From Pseudomonadota bacterium (GTDB lineage: Bacteria; Desulfobacterota; Syntrophobacteria; Syntrophobacterales; Syntrophobacteraceae): a stretch of 56,055 bases of DNA. Location of the stretch: NCBI GenBank assembly GCA_023416335.1, contig JAEZHY010000131.1, forward strand, positions 1-56,055, written 5' to 3'. Below are positions 24,922 through 34,057 of the stretch, one piece after another. Positions within the stretch are counted from its first letter, which is position 1. Each line of letters begins with the position of its first letter. The notes under the pieces were generated by a model. It was not told the DNA's origin, did not search any database, and saw nothing but the letters and a program-made list of their open reading frames with translations. Made by a program: the position numbers and the translations under genes.

Positions 24922-25096
24922 GCAGGAACATTCTGAGTTCCCGGGCAAAATCAATCCGGGACTGGAATACTTCAACAAAAAACGGGAACGGCTGAAGAAA
25001 CCTTGGAAAGATCATCCGGTATCGACCCTTGGAGACCGGGAAGCTGAAATTAAGGATATCGCAGGAGAGCTGTGTCGGATTCTGAAAAACTCATAA
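24922..25096 (+). pseudogene. Gene fragment without start codon, overlapping the HD gene start
   Basis: After the beta-helix stop, a different plus frame is open to TAA at 25094-25096. It reads EFPGKINPGLEYFNKKRERL, then KKPWKDHPVSTLGDREAEIK, then DIAGELCRIL. The composition is protein-like and rich in K, R and E, but it has no ATG, GTG or TTG with a ribosome site. It overlaps the HD-domain gene by 25 bases. It is probably the C-terminal end of a gene whose front was replaced when the beta-helix gene came to lie here. The family was not identified. Confidence 0.4.
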
Positions 25097-26604
25097 ATGA
25101 GTTCACGGCAGAAATTGAGAACTTTGTCGATGAATACTTCTCTGCTTATCCCCTCGACCTCAAAGAACAACAGGGGAAGGTGTTACACGATGCGCTGTGG
25201 GGCACTCAGTTCATTCAGCCTCACGAATCGGTTTTGATTGATACTCCTCTTGTTCAACGCCTCAGAAGAATCAAACAAACGGCTTTTGCATATCTCATCT
25301 TTCCGTCCGCCACTCACTCGCGTTTTGAACACTCGATGGGCGTATTGTCTCAAAGCGACAAGCTTCTGAAGGCGTTGCACCGGAATCCGCATTACCAATC
25401 CCTGTTAGAAGGCAGGGAAGACATAGTCCGGGCGGCAGCGATCCTGCACGATAGCGGGCACGGCCCATTCAGCCATTCCAGCGAGGAGATTTACAGATTC
25501 CTGCCCGACATGCGGGCACTGATCGGCCCAGGCGGACGATTTGAGGACTGTACTCCCCACGAAGTACTTTCGTACCACATTGTAAAGAGCAAGGCATTCC
25601 GGAAGAGATTTTCGGAAATACTGGACGGCTGCAACAGAGATGTCGATATCGACAAGGTTGCGGACATAATCCTCGGAAACTGGAAGGACCCGAATTCCAG
25701 GTTCCTCGCGGATATCATCAGCGGACCATTCGATGCGGACAAGCTCGACTACCTTTTCCGGGATGGCCGTTTTGGTGGACTGCCCCTGCAAATCGATCTC
25801 GATCGTCTGTGGTACTGCGTCCAGATTCATCCGGTTCCGGTATCCGGAAGAGCAATAAAAATGCTGGTGATGTCAATCAGCGGCGTGGCGAGCCTCGAGC
25901 AGATAGTTTTCTCCAGGATGGTCCTGTTTTCGAGCTTGTATCAGCATCACAAAGTCCGGACCTGCGATTGCATGTTGAAGGCCATTTATGAACACTGCAG
26001 AGAAAACGGAAGGTCAATTTGCGGCTACGAGCTTCGAAGGGCCACAGATTTCCTTTGGCTGACCGACGACCGCTTGTATTCCGAAGCGGACAGGCTGCAC
26101 AAAAATGACCCCCTCCATCGACTCATACATAACCTCAAATTCCGAAGGTTATTGAAAAGAGCGCTGATAATATCCAGGGCTACCGTAGAAAAACCCTACA
26201 GGGAATTTTTCGGGCACACCAGCCTCAAGCAGTTCTGTGCCGAGCTGCAGGAAAACGATCATCAACTTCGCGTACTGGCCAGGGAAATCTGTGAGGAAGC
26301 CGGGAATCCATGTCACCCGTCGGAGGTATGGGTTGACCTTCCCAAGTTGCCTCCGACCGATATGGCTGATGAGACTTACGTCAATCTCGGCAGTGAAACT
26401 CAGCCCGAGTTCCAGAAGCTGAAGGACATATTCAAAGTCGATGACTGGGCACGGAACTATGCTGAGAACAACTGGCGGGGACACGTATTCTGTCCGGACA
26501 ACGACGGCATTCGGCAGAAGATTTCAAATGCCGCGAGATCGGTGTTGGAGAAGAAATTTTCCGTGAAATTCAACAATTCTGCTCAGAAACTGTGTAAGAT
26601 TTGA
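25072..26604 (+). CDS. HD-domain phosphohydrolase (dNTPase/SAMHD1-like)
   Basis: A 510-residue soluble protein starting at a GTG with GGAG six bases upstream. The HD superfamily motifs are present in order: IDTPLVQRLRRIKQTAFAYL, HSRFEHSMGV (first metal His), AAAILHDSGHGPFSHSSEEI (the HD pair) and SGPFDADKLDYLFRDG (distal Asp). This is the layout of dGTPase/SAMHD1-type enzymes, which remove triphosphate from deoxynucleotides; some relatives act on other phosphate esters. The C-terminal 250 residues carry no recognised domain. It converges with the AAA/DUF4276 pair. Nucleotide-depleting HD proteins are known in antiviral defence, so a defence role is possible but unproven. Confidence 0.8.
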   Translation: MSDSEKLINEFTAEIENFVDEYFSAYPLDLKEQQGKVLHDALWGTQFIQPHESVLIDTPLVQRLRRIKQTAFAYLIFPSATHSRFEHSMGVLSQSDKLLKALHRNPHYQSLLEGREDIVRAAAILHDSGHGPFSHSSEEIYRFLPDMRALIGPGGRFEDCTPHEVLSYHIVKSKAFRKRFSEILDGCNRDVDIDKVADIILGNWKDPNSRFLADIISGPFDADKLDYLFRDGRFGGLPLQIDLDRLWYCVQIHPVPVSGRAIKMLVMSISGVASLEQIVFSRMVLFSSLYQHHKVRTCDCMLKAIYEHCRENGRSICGYELRRATDFLWLTDDRLYSEADRLHKNDPLHRLIHNLKFRRLLKRALIISRATVEKPYREFFGHTSLKQFCAELQENDHQLRVLAREICEEAGNPCHPSEVWVDLPKLPPTDMADETYVNLGSETQPEFQKLKDIFKVDDWARNYAENNWRGHVFCPDNDGIRQKISNAARSVLEKKFSVKFNNSAQKLCKI

Positions 26605-26661
26605 TCGTGTAAGGTCCTTCTTCCCCGATCGCCCGTCCGTGTCCCGATCAGTGAAGGAATC

Positions 26662-27285
26662 CTACGCCCCTGAGCACTTCTCTTTTGCCATTCTCAACAT
26701 TTCGTCCAGGAGATCTTTCAAATGCGGGCATTTCCGGTACGCCATTTCCGGATTCAGCTTACCGAAGAGTTCCCTGCCCTGAGTTACCTTCTTATAGGTG
26801 TGGCCTGTCTTGCTCCGGTATATTGAATCCAGCAGCTTGGAAGGAGGCTGATCAAAATTAACTTCTTCGGGGTTTTGCACTTTCCCGGGAAACGCGGACC
26901 TGACTTCGGCAGGAAAGATCATGGGATCGCTGAGTAGCCATGCCTCGGTCTCATGAACCGCAAAGAATTGATGAAAGCCGGGACAGCAGACGTCTGCTTC
27001 AATTTTTCTTTTCGTCTCGTCGTAACAGTCGCAGACGCCTTTTGCTCTGTCGGCATGGATGGTCGGCCCATAGAGATCCAGAAGGGCAATCACTGCTATG
27101 ACATCCTGCCTCTTCATGTACATTCCGGCTTTTATGGGTGAATCCTTCAATAACTGAGACCATCCCTCAAATCGCACGACCTGAATGCCTATCCTTTGAT
27201 TGAGTTTGGGATCGAGCCATCGACGCAAGAAATCGGGCAGAGCTTTCTGCTCTGTATGGCCCTCAACGAAGAGGACAAACTTCAT
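26662..27285 (-). CDS. DUF4276 (TOPRIM-like) protein, partner of an AAA ATPase
   Basis: A 207-residue protein starting KFVLFVEGHTEQKALPDFLR. This matches the TOPRIM opening strand with the conserved Glu (VEG-x-TE). A second acidic region lies at ALLDLYGP and the downstream VHETEAWLLSDP segment is typical of DUF4276. TOPRIM folds cut or bind nucleic acids using Mg2+; in OLD-type and PARIS-type systems such a protein is the effector controlled by an ABC-like ATPase. Its ATG overlaps the ATPase stop by four bases (ATGA), so expression is strictly coupled. The gene appears intact. Confidence 0.82.
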   Translation of the reverse strand: MKFVLFVEGHTEQKALPDFLRRWLDPKLNQRIGIQVVRFEGWSQLLKDSPIKAGMYMKRQDVIAVIALLDLYGPTIHADRAKGVCDCYDETKRKIEADVCCPGFHQFFAVHETEAWLLSDPMIFPAEVRSAFPGKVQNPEEVNFDQPPSKLLDSIYRSKTGHTYKKVTQGRELFGKLNPEMAYRKCPHLKDLLDEMLRMAKEKCSGA

Positions 27286-28478
27286 TCCATCTCCTCCAAC
27301 TCCCTCGACAAGAACAAAGACCCAAGGGAATACTCCTCAAGCCACTCTTTTAGAGTTCTCCCGTCCAGCGTTTTCAGTTGCGTCTCTCCCTCGGCCCATT
27401 GTGTTACGGTGGTTACCGGTGTCGAGTCGCCAAAAGAATCGAGGAATTGAGGAGAGTGTGTGGTCAGGATGACTTGAGCCCGCTGTGACGCATCCACTGC
27501 ATATTCCGCGACAATCGGGAGCATGGATGGATGAAGACCTGTTTCCGGCTCGTCTATTGCGATGACCGGAGCGAGCATCGGCGATGCAAGCACAGTGAGG
27601 AGGAAGAGGAAGCGCAGTGTCCCGTCGGAAAGGTCCGCCGCCGACTGCTCTCGTCGCAAGGATTTCCATCTGACGCGAAGCTGGATTCTCTGGTCGGCTG
27701 CAGGAGCAAACACCAATTCATCATAGTCGTCGCCGAACGCAGCTCGCATAGCCAAGTCTATATCTTTCTTAAAGTCTCTGTCCCCTGTGTAGAGGGTATG
27801 GAGAACAGGAATGAGGTTCTGCCCGTCCGGATCCACCCTCTTTTCCGTTCGCGTTACAGCAGCCTGCCGAATTGGAGCATCGCGGTTAACATGCAGGTCG
27901 TGATACACCGACCACGAGGCGAGTTGCGCCTGGAACGGCGGAATATGCCTGTTGGCAGGGAAAGGGCCGGACGCCGAAGAAAGCAGAGTTTCCTCTTCGC
28001 TGATGGATTCTTCGGAAGCCAGGAGCCCCCTTTCGTGTTCATCGAACACCCTGGCATTGAGGGCCTGCCTTTCCAGCAGCTTGAAGGGTCCGGTCTCCTG
28101 ACCGATTTCAACTTTATAGTAATTGGCCAAGAGTTCATGTCCGATTCGATATGCACTGCTTTTGCCGAGCCTGGCTAGTTCGAGCTTGTATGTCAGACTG
28201 TCCCTCTCGATGCTGCGACTCTTGTCAACTGGAGAAGCCTTGACGCAAAAGCTGATGGTATCCGCGGAGCCGTCCCAAACCAGAGGTTCCATGCCCCCCA
28301 GACTCTGAACGTATTTTCCCAGTCGTCCCTGTGCCGAAATCGAAATAAGCTCCAGCAGCCGAAGCAGATTTGACTTCCCCGCTCCGTTGGGACCGATCAA
28401 CACATTCAAATCCCCGGGAGTCCATGAAACATCCTTGAGCGAGCGAAATCCTTTTATGTCCAACCGGAGTATTTTCAT
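27282..28478 (-). CDS. ABC-type AAA ATPase (AAA_21/OLD-like) of a two-gene cassette
   Basis: A 398-residue ATPase. Walker A is LNVLIGPNGAGKSNLLRLLE (near residue 30). An ABC signature-like LSDGTLRFLFLLTVL and Walker B APVIAIDEPETGLHP lie near the C-terminus, followed by the H-loop ILTTHSPQFLDSF. The insert between Walker A and the signature is long and helical. This is the RecF/OLD-like arrangement of anti-phage ATPases, not a transporter subunit. The gene precedes and overlaps the TOPRIM-like DUF4276 gene. The pair has the layout of known two-gene defence systems; activity is inferred from architecture only. Confidence 0.85.
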   Translation of the reverse strand: MKILRLDIKGFRSLKDVSWTPGDLNVLIGPNGAGKSNLLRLLELISISAQGRLGKYVQSLGGMEPLVWDGSADTISFCVKASPVDKSRSIERDSLTYKLELARLGKSSAYRIGHELLANYYKVEIGQETGPFKLLERQALNARVFDEHERGLLASEESISEEETLLSSASGPFPANRHIPPFQAQLASWSVYHDLHVNRDAPIRQAAVTRTEKRVDPDGQNLIPVLHTLYTGDRDFKKDIDLAMRAAFGDDYDELVFAPAADQRIQLRVRWKSLRREQSAADLSDGTLRFLFLLTVLASPMLAPVIAIDEPETGLHPSMLPIVAEYAVDASQRAQVILTTHSPQFLDSFGDSTPVTTVTQWAEGETQLKTLDGRTLKEWLEEYSLGSLFLSRELEEME

Positions 28479-28823
28479 GTCCTCCTCTCGAACAGAGTGA
28501 AAGGTATGAAATTTATACCGACAAATGGAGCCGAGCCCATGACCTCGGGAGCGTCGGGTATTTTTCTAGCATTATTCCAGAAGAGAGTCATTTAAAATGC
28601 AGGCCGATATCTCTGGCTATTCCATCAGAATTCCTCAAGCAAACTATCCCTGCATGATTAACCCGTCCTTTATGTTAACCACAAGGGGCAGTCAATTCAG
28701 CTCTAACGTGAATACCGACTATAAGAAGAAATTGTTCGGATCGATCAAAGCGACGTTGCCCAATTGAAAAACAGCCTGTGTGAAAGAACCCCGCCATATC
28801 AAATCGGAGCACGGTCCTGCCTG
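28479..28823. other. Intergenic region upstream of the AAA/DUF4276 cassette
   Basis: 345 bases with no gene. It should hold the promoter of the cassette (minus). The part next to the ATPase is moderately AT-rich. No clear operator or hairpin was found. Confidence 0.35.
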
Positions 28824-29983
28824 TCAGAAAAACCTCCACAGCGATCCAACCGGCCTGCCGTTCTTGAACCGGCCGTACCACAGGCACGCGGGATAAAGTA
28901 CCAACAGGCCCGCGATCCAGCACAGGTACATCACGGTCGGGGAACTCCCGTGCGGGAATGCGAAACCGATGAGCGCGTAAACATAGAGGTGCAGGGTGTA
29001 GAAGAACAGGGCACACTGCCCGAAGATCGTCAGTATCCGGAAATGAACCCGCTGTTTTGCAGCAAGGCAGGAAAAGAAAGCCAGAAGGAGCAGGTTCGTT
29101 CCGAGAGTCATCAGGATAAAGCCCAGGCTGGGCGGATACTTGGTTGTGTTCAGGAAACCGATCCACCCCGGACCTGGCGGGTGGAAATCGGCAAATACCG
29201 AAGTCAGACGCAAAACGATAAAAACGAGCAGGCAGGCGACCCCGGCCTGGAGCGCTGCCGTATGGCCCCGGTGCTCGCTTGCGGGCAGATATCTGCCGAA
29301 CGCCATTCCGAGGCAGGAGACCCCGAACCACGGTAGAACAGGATAATAGACCAGTACACTGTTGTTATGGCCGGGGACGAGCAGAATTCTGGCCAACTCG
29401 GAGTGTAAAACGGCCGGATCCGAGAGGAACCCGGCGACTTGAGTCAGGACCGCAGCCGCTCCTCTGATAAGGATTATCGCTGCCGTGCGCAGCTGTAAAC
29501 CAGTGAGCACAAGATAAGCGTGCCGCCGAGGGCATAGAGCACCCCAAAATATTGTTCGATATCCGTCCCGCCGCCGGGGATTGCGCCCCCGCGGCTAACC
29601 TCCGTTCCCGGCAGCACTGAGAGGTCCCCGAACAACCAGGCCGGGTTTTCAACGAAAAACTGGATCAGAATAAGCAACGCTCCGCGAATCATGAGGAACC
29701 GGGTAATCCTGCCGGCACTCCATCCGGCTTTCTCGCGGGACGAAACGAGCATCACCACGCCGATTCCCATGACCAGGAAAAAACCCGGAGCGCACAGATG
29801 ACTTACCCATCTCGTGAGGAACTCCATTGCACCGGGATAATGCGAGAGTTCCGCCCCCCAGAACTCGTGCGAGTGTGTCTTGGCCACGAAGTAACATGCA
29901 TGGTCGAGGGCCATCAGGACCATTATGAATCCCCGGAACGCATCCAGTCCGACCAGGCGTCTTCCCGGGAAGACGCTCGGCAT
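28824..29983 (-). pseudogene. Frameshifted DUF1624/heparan-alpha-glucosaminide acetyltransferase-like membrane protein
   Basis: Two overlapping minus frames make one protein. The first (29983 to 29474) has GLDAFRGFIMVLMALDHACY, HLCAPGFFLVMGIGV and YFGVLYALGGTLIL. The second, from about 29510 to 28824, continues VLTGLQLRTAAIILI, then YPVLPWFGVSCLGMAFGRYL and the C-terminal membrane helices. Joined at GGTLIL-VLTG they give about 386 residues with around ten membrane helices, a normal length for DUF1624 acyltransferases that use acyl-CoA to modify sugars across the membrane. The frame changes within CTTATCTTGTGCTC near 29494. It may be a true mutation or a sequencing error; the two halves show no other damage. 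Confidence 0.75.
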
Positions 29984-30250
29984 CGAGTTAGCGCCGTCTC
30001 CAATTCAACGGAATCGGTGCGGGGTTTCATTACTCCGCCGCTGTATCGGTCCATAGCGGTCGAACTCCCTGGATTATTCAGTTCCGATTTCTCTTTCAGC
30101 AGCGATTGCTCCTGATCCGGAGCTCTAGCCATGATCACACGGCTATCGTTGTCAAAGCAAGGCAATACTTCCAGAGCCGGTAGAGCTGAGTCCTCCGGCG
30201 AAGAACTGCAGGAGTTGAACGGATACCGTCGGCTGAACCTCTTGCCTCCG

Positions 30251-30280
30251 GCACGGGCAACAAAGAGACGTTGCCCGTGT
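30251..30280. repeat. Eleven-bp hairpin related to 12571-12603
   Basis: GCACGGGCAAC pairs with GTTGCCCGTGT (one G-U pair) across an AAAGAGAC loop. The ACGGGCAAC core also occurs in the hairpin at 12571-12603, and the loop resembles that of repeat family B. Confidence 0.6.
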
Positions 30281-30368
30281 CACCCATGAGAATGTGACTT
30301 CGATCCTGATTGAGGTTTCATGAGAGAGTTGCAGGCAACAAGAGCGATCCGCAGGCCGGGAACCGACA

Positions 30369-30424
30369 AGGGTGGCCCAGGCAGCGTCTTTTTGCTACCT
30401 GGGTCCGAAGGACAGGAGGGGCGG
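30369..30424 (+). repeat. Dispersed hairpin repeat family B, copy 2
   Basis: It matches the reverse complement of 12645-12698: AGGGTGGCCCAGGCAGCGTC, then TTTTTGCTACCTGGG and TCCGAAGGACAGGAGGGG. The stem is imperfect here but still forms. Confidence 0.7.
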
Positions 30425-30504
30425 AACTGGGTCCTCCGGCGAAGGCCCTTCAGGCAGTTTCAATTGCAGTAGGTGGATGGGCGGGCAAGGAAGATATATC
30501 TATC

Positions 30505-30535
30505 ACAAAAAATGCCGGCCCGATAAGGGCCGGCA
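30505..30535 (-). terminator. Intrinsic terminator of the ribbon-helix-helix gene
   Basis: On the minus strand TGCCGGCCC and GGGCCGGCA form a perfect nine-base-pair stem with a five-base loop, followed directly by six T residues. It lies just beyond the stop of the gene at 30548. Confidence 0.85.
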
Positions 30536-30547
30536 CTTGCTTCAGCA

Positions 30548-30736
30548 CTACGCTTTTGGGCCTGGCTTTTTCGCCGCGGGCGGAAGTCTCAGGCTGTGCG
30601 TCCGGACATACTCATTTGCTTTTTCTGTGAGCCACTCTTTGAGCGTCTTTCCTTCCTTTGATAAACAGGCATACAGATCTCTTTTAAGTTCAATGTCAAA
30701 CTTAACGACTATGCGCCCACTTGGACTTCGGGTCAT
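30548..30736 (-). CDS. Small ribbon-helix-helix-like protein
   Basis: A 62-residue protein with GGAG seven bases before its ATG and a strong terminator just after its stop, so it is very likely a real transcription unit. The core GRIVVKFDIELKRDLYACLS followed by KEGKTLKEWLTEKANEYVR has the strand-helix-helix pattern of CopG/Arc-type DNA-binding proteins. The C-terminus is basic and proline-rich. It could be a solitary antitoxin or a regulator; no partner toxin is adjacent. Its target is unknown. Confidence 0.65.
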   Translation of the reverse strand: MTRSPSGRIVVKFDIELKRDLYACLSKEGKTLKEWLTEKANEYVRTHSLRLPPAAKKPGPKA

Positions 30737-30949
30737 TTTTTCTCCTTGCTCGAAAGGCTTGTGCCTGTATGCTCAACTCACGTCACCCTGCACAGAAGTG
30801 ATCGGTTGCAGGGGACCCATGAGTGTAACCATGCACGGGAGAGGCCATTCCGGTGCCGGCGCAACAGTCTCCAATCGTTGGTGGAATATGCTGCCTGTTT
30901 CTTTTCGACAGCAGTTTCAAACCTTTTTTCAAATCGGAAATCAGTTCCG

Positions 30950-30978
30950 CGGAGAACCGCCGCGGGGGCGGCTCTCCG
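30950..30978 (-). terminator. Hairpin after the multicopper oxidase gene
   Basis: CGGAGAACCGCC and GGCGGCTCTCCG form a 12-position stem with one mismatch and a five-base loop, beginning 13 bases beyond the oxidase stop on the minus strand. No T-run follows, so termination is likely but not certain. Confidence 0.45.
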
Positions 30979-30990
30979 AGCGGACCCCGA

Positions 30991-33339
30991 TCAGGGCTGA
31001 ACTTTGTACGGCCGCATCATCTCGTTGTCTTCATGATCGATGATGTGGCAATGCCATACATAACCGGGCCCCTGGGTCGGATCGAAATCGTAGAGGTTGG
31101 TTCCGGCAAGGGATTGGTAGTAGGTGACCGGGGCCCAGGTCGGCTGCCACCTGATAAGAATCCTCGTAATCTCGCCCGGGTTCATTATTATTGTATCTCT
31201 CCAGCCCACATCTTCCGGCGGGAACGGGGGCTTGAACGGGGGCGAAATGTCGTTCAGATGCATGGGGTTGAACCAGCCGTTGTCGTTCAGGAAAGGATTG
31301 CCGCCGATGGCGTAGTCACCTGCCTGCTGGAGCGACACAGGGAACGTGTTAAAGAAGTCGGTACTCCCTTCATAGGCCAGGGGCGGGCCGTATCCGGGGC
31401 AGAAACTGCCGGGACTGCATCCGGGGAGCAGGGGGGCACTCTGGAACCGGCCGAACATGGCGTTCCAAAGCGTCTCATAGTACGGATGCAGCGTTTCCCG
31501 GTTCAACAACTGGAACTGGGCCAGGTGGGTATGGATCGGATGGGCATCGGCAGTCAGGTTTATGATTTCCCACTGTTCTATGGCCCCGATCTGCGGAAGC
31601 TCACTTATGCCGTCGGGGTACACGGCCGCGACGCTCGGAGATTTGGTGCCGTCCCACCTCGTATTGTTGACCAGTACCATCAAAGGTCCTCCCGGCCCCA
31701 ACACTTCTTTGAGCACCAACTGCCGAGACTGATCGAGAACAACGCCGGGATTCGGAAAGCTGATAGAGGAGCCGCCGCCCAGATAGATTGACGCTTCGTT
31801 CCATGCAAGGTCGACCAAAGGCTGCGGCCTCTTGCATCCGTCATAGCCGAGCCTCGGGTTGCAGCTGTTGTCGGCAGACAGGCTCTGCGATTTGACGCGG
31901 AATTGCATCACGTAACCCATTCCGGCCTGGCCTGGATCGGAGGGGACCAAAGACATGTCTCCGGGAGAAAGCCCCGCGGGAAAGGGAACAGGCGCGTTGT
32001 TGGTAACCGTGAGGGTCTTTCCGGCGAAATCGGAAAAATCGACAATCACATAGAGCCTCTGGCCCGGCGCGAAGAAAACCGTATCTACAAATTTGGGTTC
32101 GTTGAAGTAATTGTCGTCGGCACCGATCAGGTAAGTCGGCGCCCCACCAAAAAACAAACGCAGCATACGCGCATTGCATCCGTCGAGAAGCCTGAAGAAG
32201 TATCGGCGGGGTTCTACTTCCATAAAGGGCCAGGGAGCGCCGTTCACCGTCATGACGTCGCCGATGAACTCGGGGTTCCAGAATGGATGGACATCGGGGT
32301 TGGGAGGCAATCCATTAAGGTTGGTGACATCCGCGTTCGGGCCCGAACCATCCGGGAAGAAGAGCTGGCCGTTGATGTCGAACTGACGATCCTGGATCGC
32401 CATCTCTATTTCGTACGGGCCGCTCGGAAGATCAGCAGGCTCGTTCTGAGGATCGCGGATGAAGTAAAAAGCCGCAAGGCCGGTATAGACGTTGAGCCTG
32501 GTCGCACCCAGTGCATGGTCGTGGAACCAGAGGGTCCCCGGTTCCTGCTTGTTGTCGTAGTAATACACGGCTTTCCCCGCGCCGGCATCATAGAGGGTCG
32601 CGAAGTCCTGTCCCTTCAGCCCTTCCGGAGTGAACCACTGCTGAGGACCGCCGTCATAAAAGGAAGCCGTCTCTCCCCCATGCAGGTGCGCCACTACTGG
32701 AATTGGGCCGGCATAAGGCAGCAGGCACTCCGGTGCATAGGGAGGTCCGTTCATGCAGCCCTTGGACATTGTGGTCATCAGGGGATCGGCCCAGTGGATG
32801 GTCTGGTCGTACGTCATCAAACCCGCGACCAGGCCCGGCCCGTAAGGAGGACCGTATGTATTCGCAGGATTGAAACACGGCAGTTTGTTTTGATAAGTGA
32901 CCGTGGTCGCAACGTTTCTTTTGGCCTCAACAGTGACTCCGGGCCAGTTGGGAGGGGCGAGCATTTCCCCCGTGTTGGTGTCCTCCAGGCCATATGCCCA
33001 CACTCGGGTCTTTCCGAATGTGATCTGCGGAGGCAGTGAAGGCCAACCCGAAATCACGTCCTGACAGGATGACGTGTCGATCGTAACCTGCGGAAGAACA
33101 GCCTGTTCGATTTCGTTCAAGGTTACCGTCAGATTCGGATGGGAAGAGGCATCGACGCGGGGAATTGGGCCGGCAGGCCCGAAAACGGGCAGAGGCACCG
33201 CGTATTTCGGGATGCAGCCGCCGGGAAGCGGGATTTGGGGCACCAGGGTGCTCGCGTTAACGTTTCCCGCAGCCATAAGTATTGAGATAAAAAACATAAA
33301 TAAAACAGATGGCTGGACTAATTTACGTTTCTTTAACAT
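30991..33339 (-). CDS. Exported multicopper oxidase (CotA/bilirubin-oxidase-like)
   Basis: A 782-residue enzyme. The ATG at 33339 follows a GGAAGGAGAAACC ribosome site and begins a clear signal peptide (KKRK, then a hydrophobic core, cleaved near NVNA). All four copper motifs are present: HLHGG (about residue 218), WFHDHALGATRLNVYTGLAA (about 273), HPIHTHLAQFQLL, and HCHIIDHEDNEMM at the C-terminus. The last provides the type 1 copper ligands with Met as axial ligand. Family members oxidise phenolics, bilirubin or Mn(II)/other metals using O2. It is longer than CotA because of inserts in the second and third cupredoxin domains. In an anaerobe it might serve oxygen tolerance or metal oxidation. 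Confidence 0.92.
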   Translation of the reverse strand: MLKKRKLVQPSVLFMFFISILMAAGNVNASTLVPQIPLPGGCIPKYAVPLPVFGPAGPIPRVDASSHPNLTVTLNEIEQAVLPQVTIDTSSCQDVISGWPSLPPQITFGKTRVWAYGLEDTNTGEMLAPPNWPGVTVEAKRNVATTVTYQNKLPCFNPANTYGPPYGPGLVAGLMTYDQTIHWADPLMTTMSKGCMNGPPYAPECLLPYAGPIPVVAHLHGGETASFYDGGPQQWFTPEGLKGQDFATLYDAGAGKAVYYYDNKQEPGTLWFHDHALGATRLNVYTGLAAFYFIRDPQNEPADLPSGPYEIEMAIQDRQFDINGQLFFPDGSGPNADVTNLNGLPPNPDVHPFWNPEFIGDVMTVNGAPWPFMEVEPRRYFFRLLDGCNARMLRLFFGGAPTYLIGADDNYFNEPKFVDTVFFAPGQRLYVIVDFSDFAGKTLTVTNNAPVPFPAGLSPGDMSLVPSDPGQAGMGYVMQFRVKSQSLSADNSCNPRLGYDGCKRPQPLVDLAWNEASIYLGGGSSISFPNPGVVLDQSRQLVLKEVLGPGGPLMVLVNNTRWDGTKSPSVAAVYPDGISELPQIGAIEQWEIINLTADAHPIHTHLAQFQLLNRETLHPYYETLWNAMFGRFQSAPLLPGCSPGSFCPGYGPPLAYEGSTDFFNTFPVSLQQAGDYAIGGNPFLNDNGWFNPMHLNDISPPFKPPFPPEDVGWRDTIIMNPGEITRILIRWQPTWAPVTYYQSLAGTNLYDFDPTQGPGYVWHCHIIDHEDNEMMRPYKVQP

Positions 33340-34057
33340 AGGTTTCTCCTTCCTGAAAAGTAAATCTCTTTCGGCAATAGCCGCGATCTTTGCGTCAACG
33401 ACCGCAGCCATGGTTTTGTCATTTAATGGAAGAATACAAGAAATGGAATTAGGTGGAATTTGTATCCTGTATTACACGAACGTGTATTTTCATTATGAAT
33501 TCCAGCTTAACAATTTGAGCTTATACATAACACCTCTACGCAAACCCATGTGATATAATAAACACATGTCCATCATACGCTAATAAAGCTAAAGCCGGTC
33601 AAATTCAGTTTTTGGAAGTACTTAACGTGTGACATTTATGTGTCAAATAATTTTGATCAAAGCTCTTTAGTTTTGCAGTTTATTTTGAATTCAGCCCGAA
33701 ACCGCTGTACTTTTGGGACAAATTGATGACAACCATGGATGGGGAATTATGACAACAAAAGCTCATTTGAGTATTGACTGCAATTGAGTGAGAGAAAATA
33801 GTGTGAAGGAAAGAGATCTGAGCTAAGGAGAAGGTCACTTTGTAACCACTGTGTACCCCAGTGCTTTGGTGTTTCTCACGCGAAGCCGCGAAGGCGCGAA
33901 GAAAGACAAGGATGGGAACTGGCGTACAGGTGCCGGCGGGAGTAGATACGAAAAGCCGCCGGCGAGGTTTTTATGGAAGTGAAAGGCCGGGAACGCCTTG
34001 TACGTGCCTTTTTGTTCTTCTTCGCGGCTTCGCGTGCAAAAACTCTCTCCCTGTTAC
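33340..34057. other. Intergenic region upstream of the multicopper oxidase
   Basis: About 720 bases. The part near the oxidase (33420-33720) is AT-rich and should hold its promoter. A GC-rich inverted-repeat pair is listed separately. No gene is supported. Confidence 0.4.
33877..34036. repeat. Long-spaced inverted repeat around an intergenic segment
   Basis: CACGCGAAGCCGCGAAGGCG followed by CGAAGAA (33877-33903) is inverted as TTCTTCTTCGCGGCTTCGCG followed by TG (34015-34036), about 110 bases apart. The left arm contains tandem CGCGAAG units. The enclosed part has no coding signal. Confidence 0.5.

Larger units (their letters stand above)
29984..30504. other. Intergenic region with hairpin repeats
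   Basis: 520 bases without a gene. Two repeat elements are listed separately (30251-30280 and 30369-30424). The promoter of the acyltransferase gene should lie near 30000-30100. Confidence 0.4.

Noticed and set aside
29474..29510. Programmed ribosomal frameshift in the DUF1624 gene
   Set aside because: There is no slippery heptamer or clear downstream stem, and this family is not known to need one. A mutation or sequencing error is simpler.
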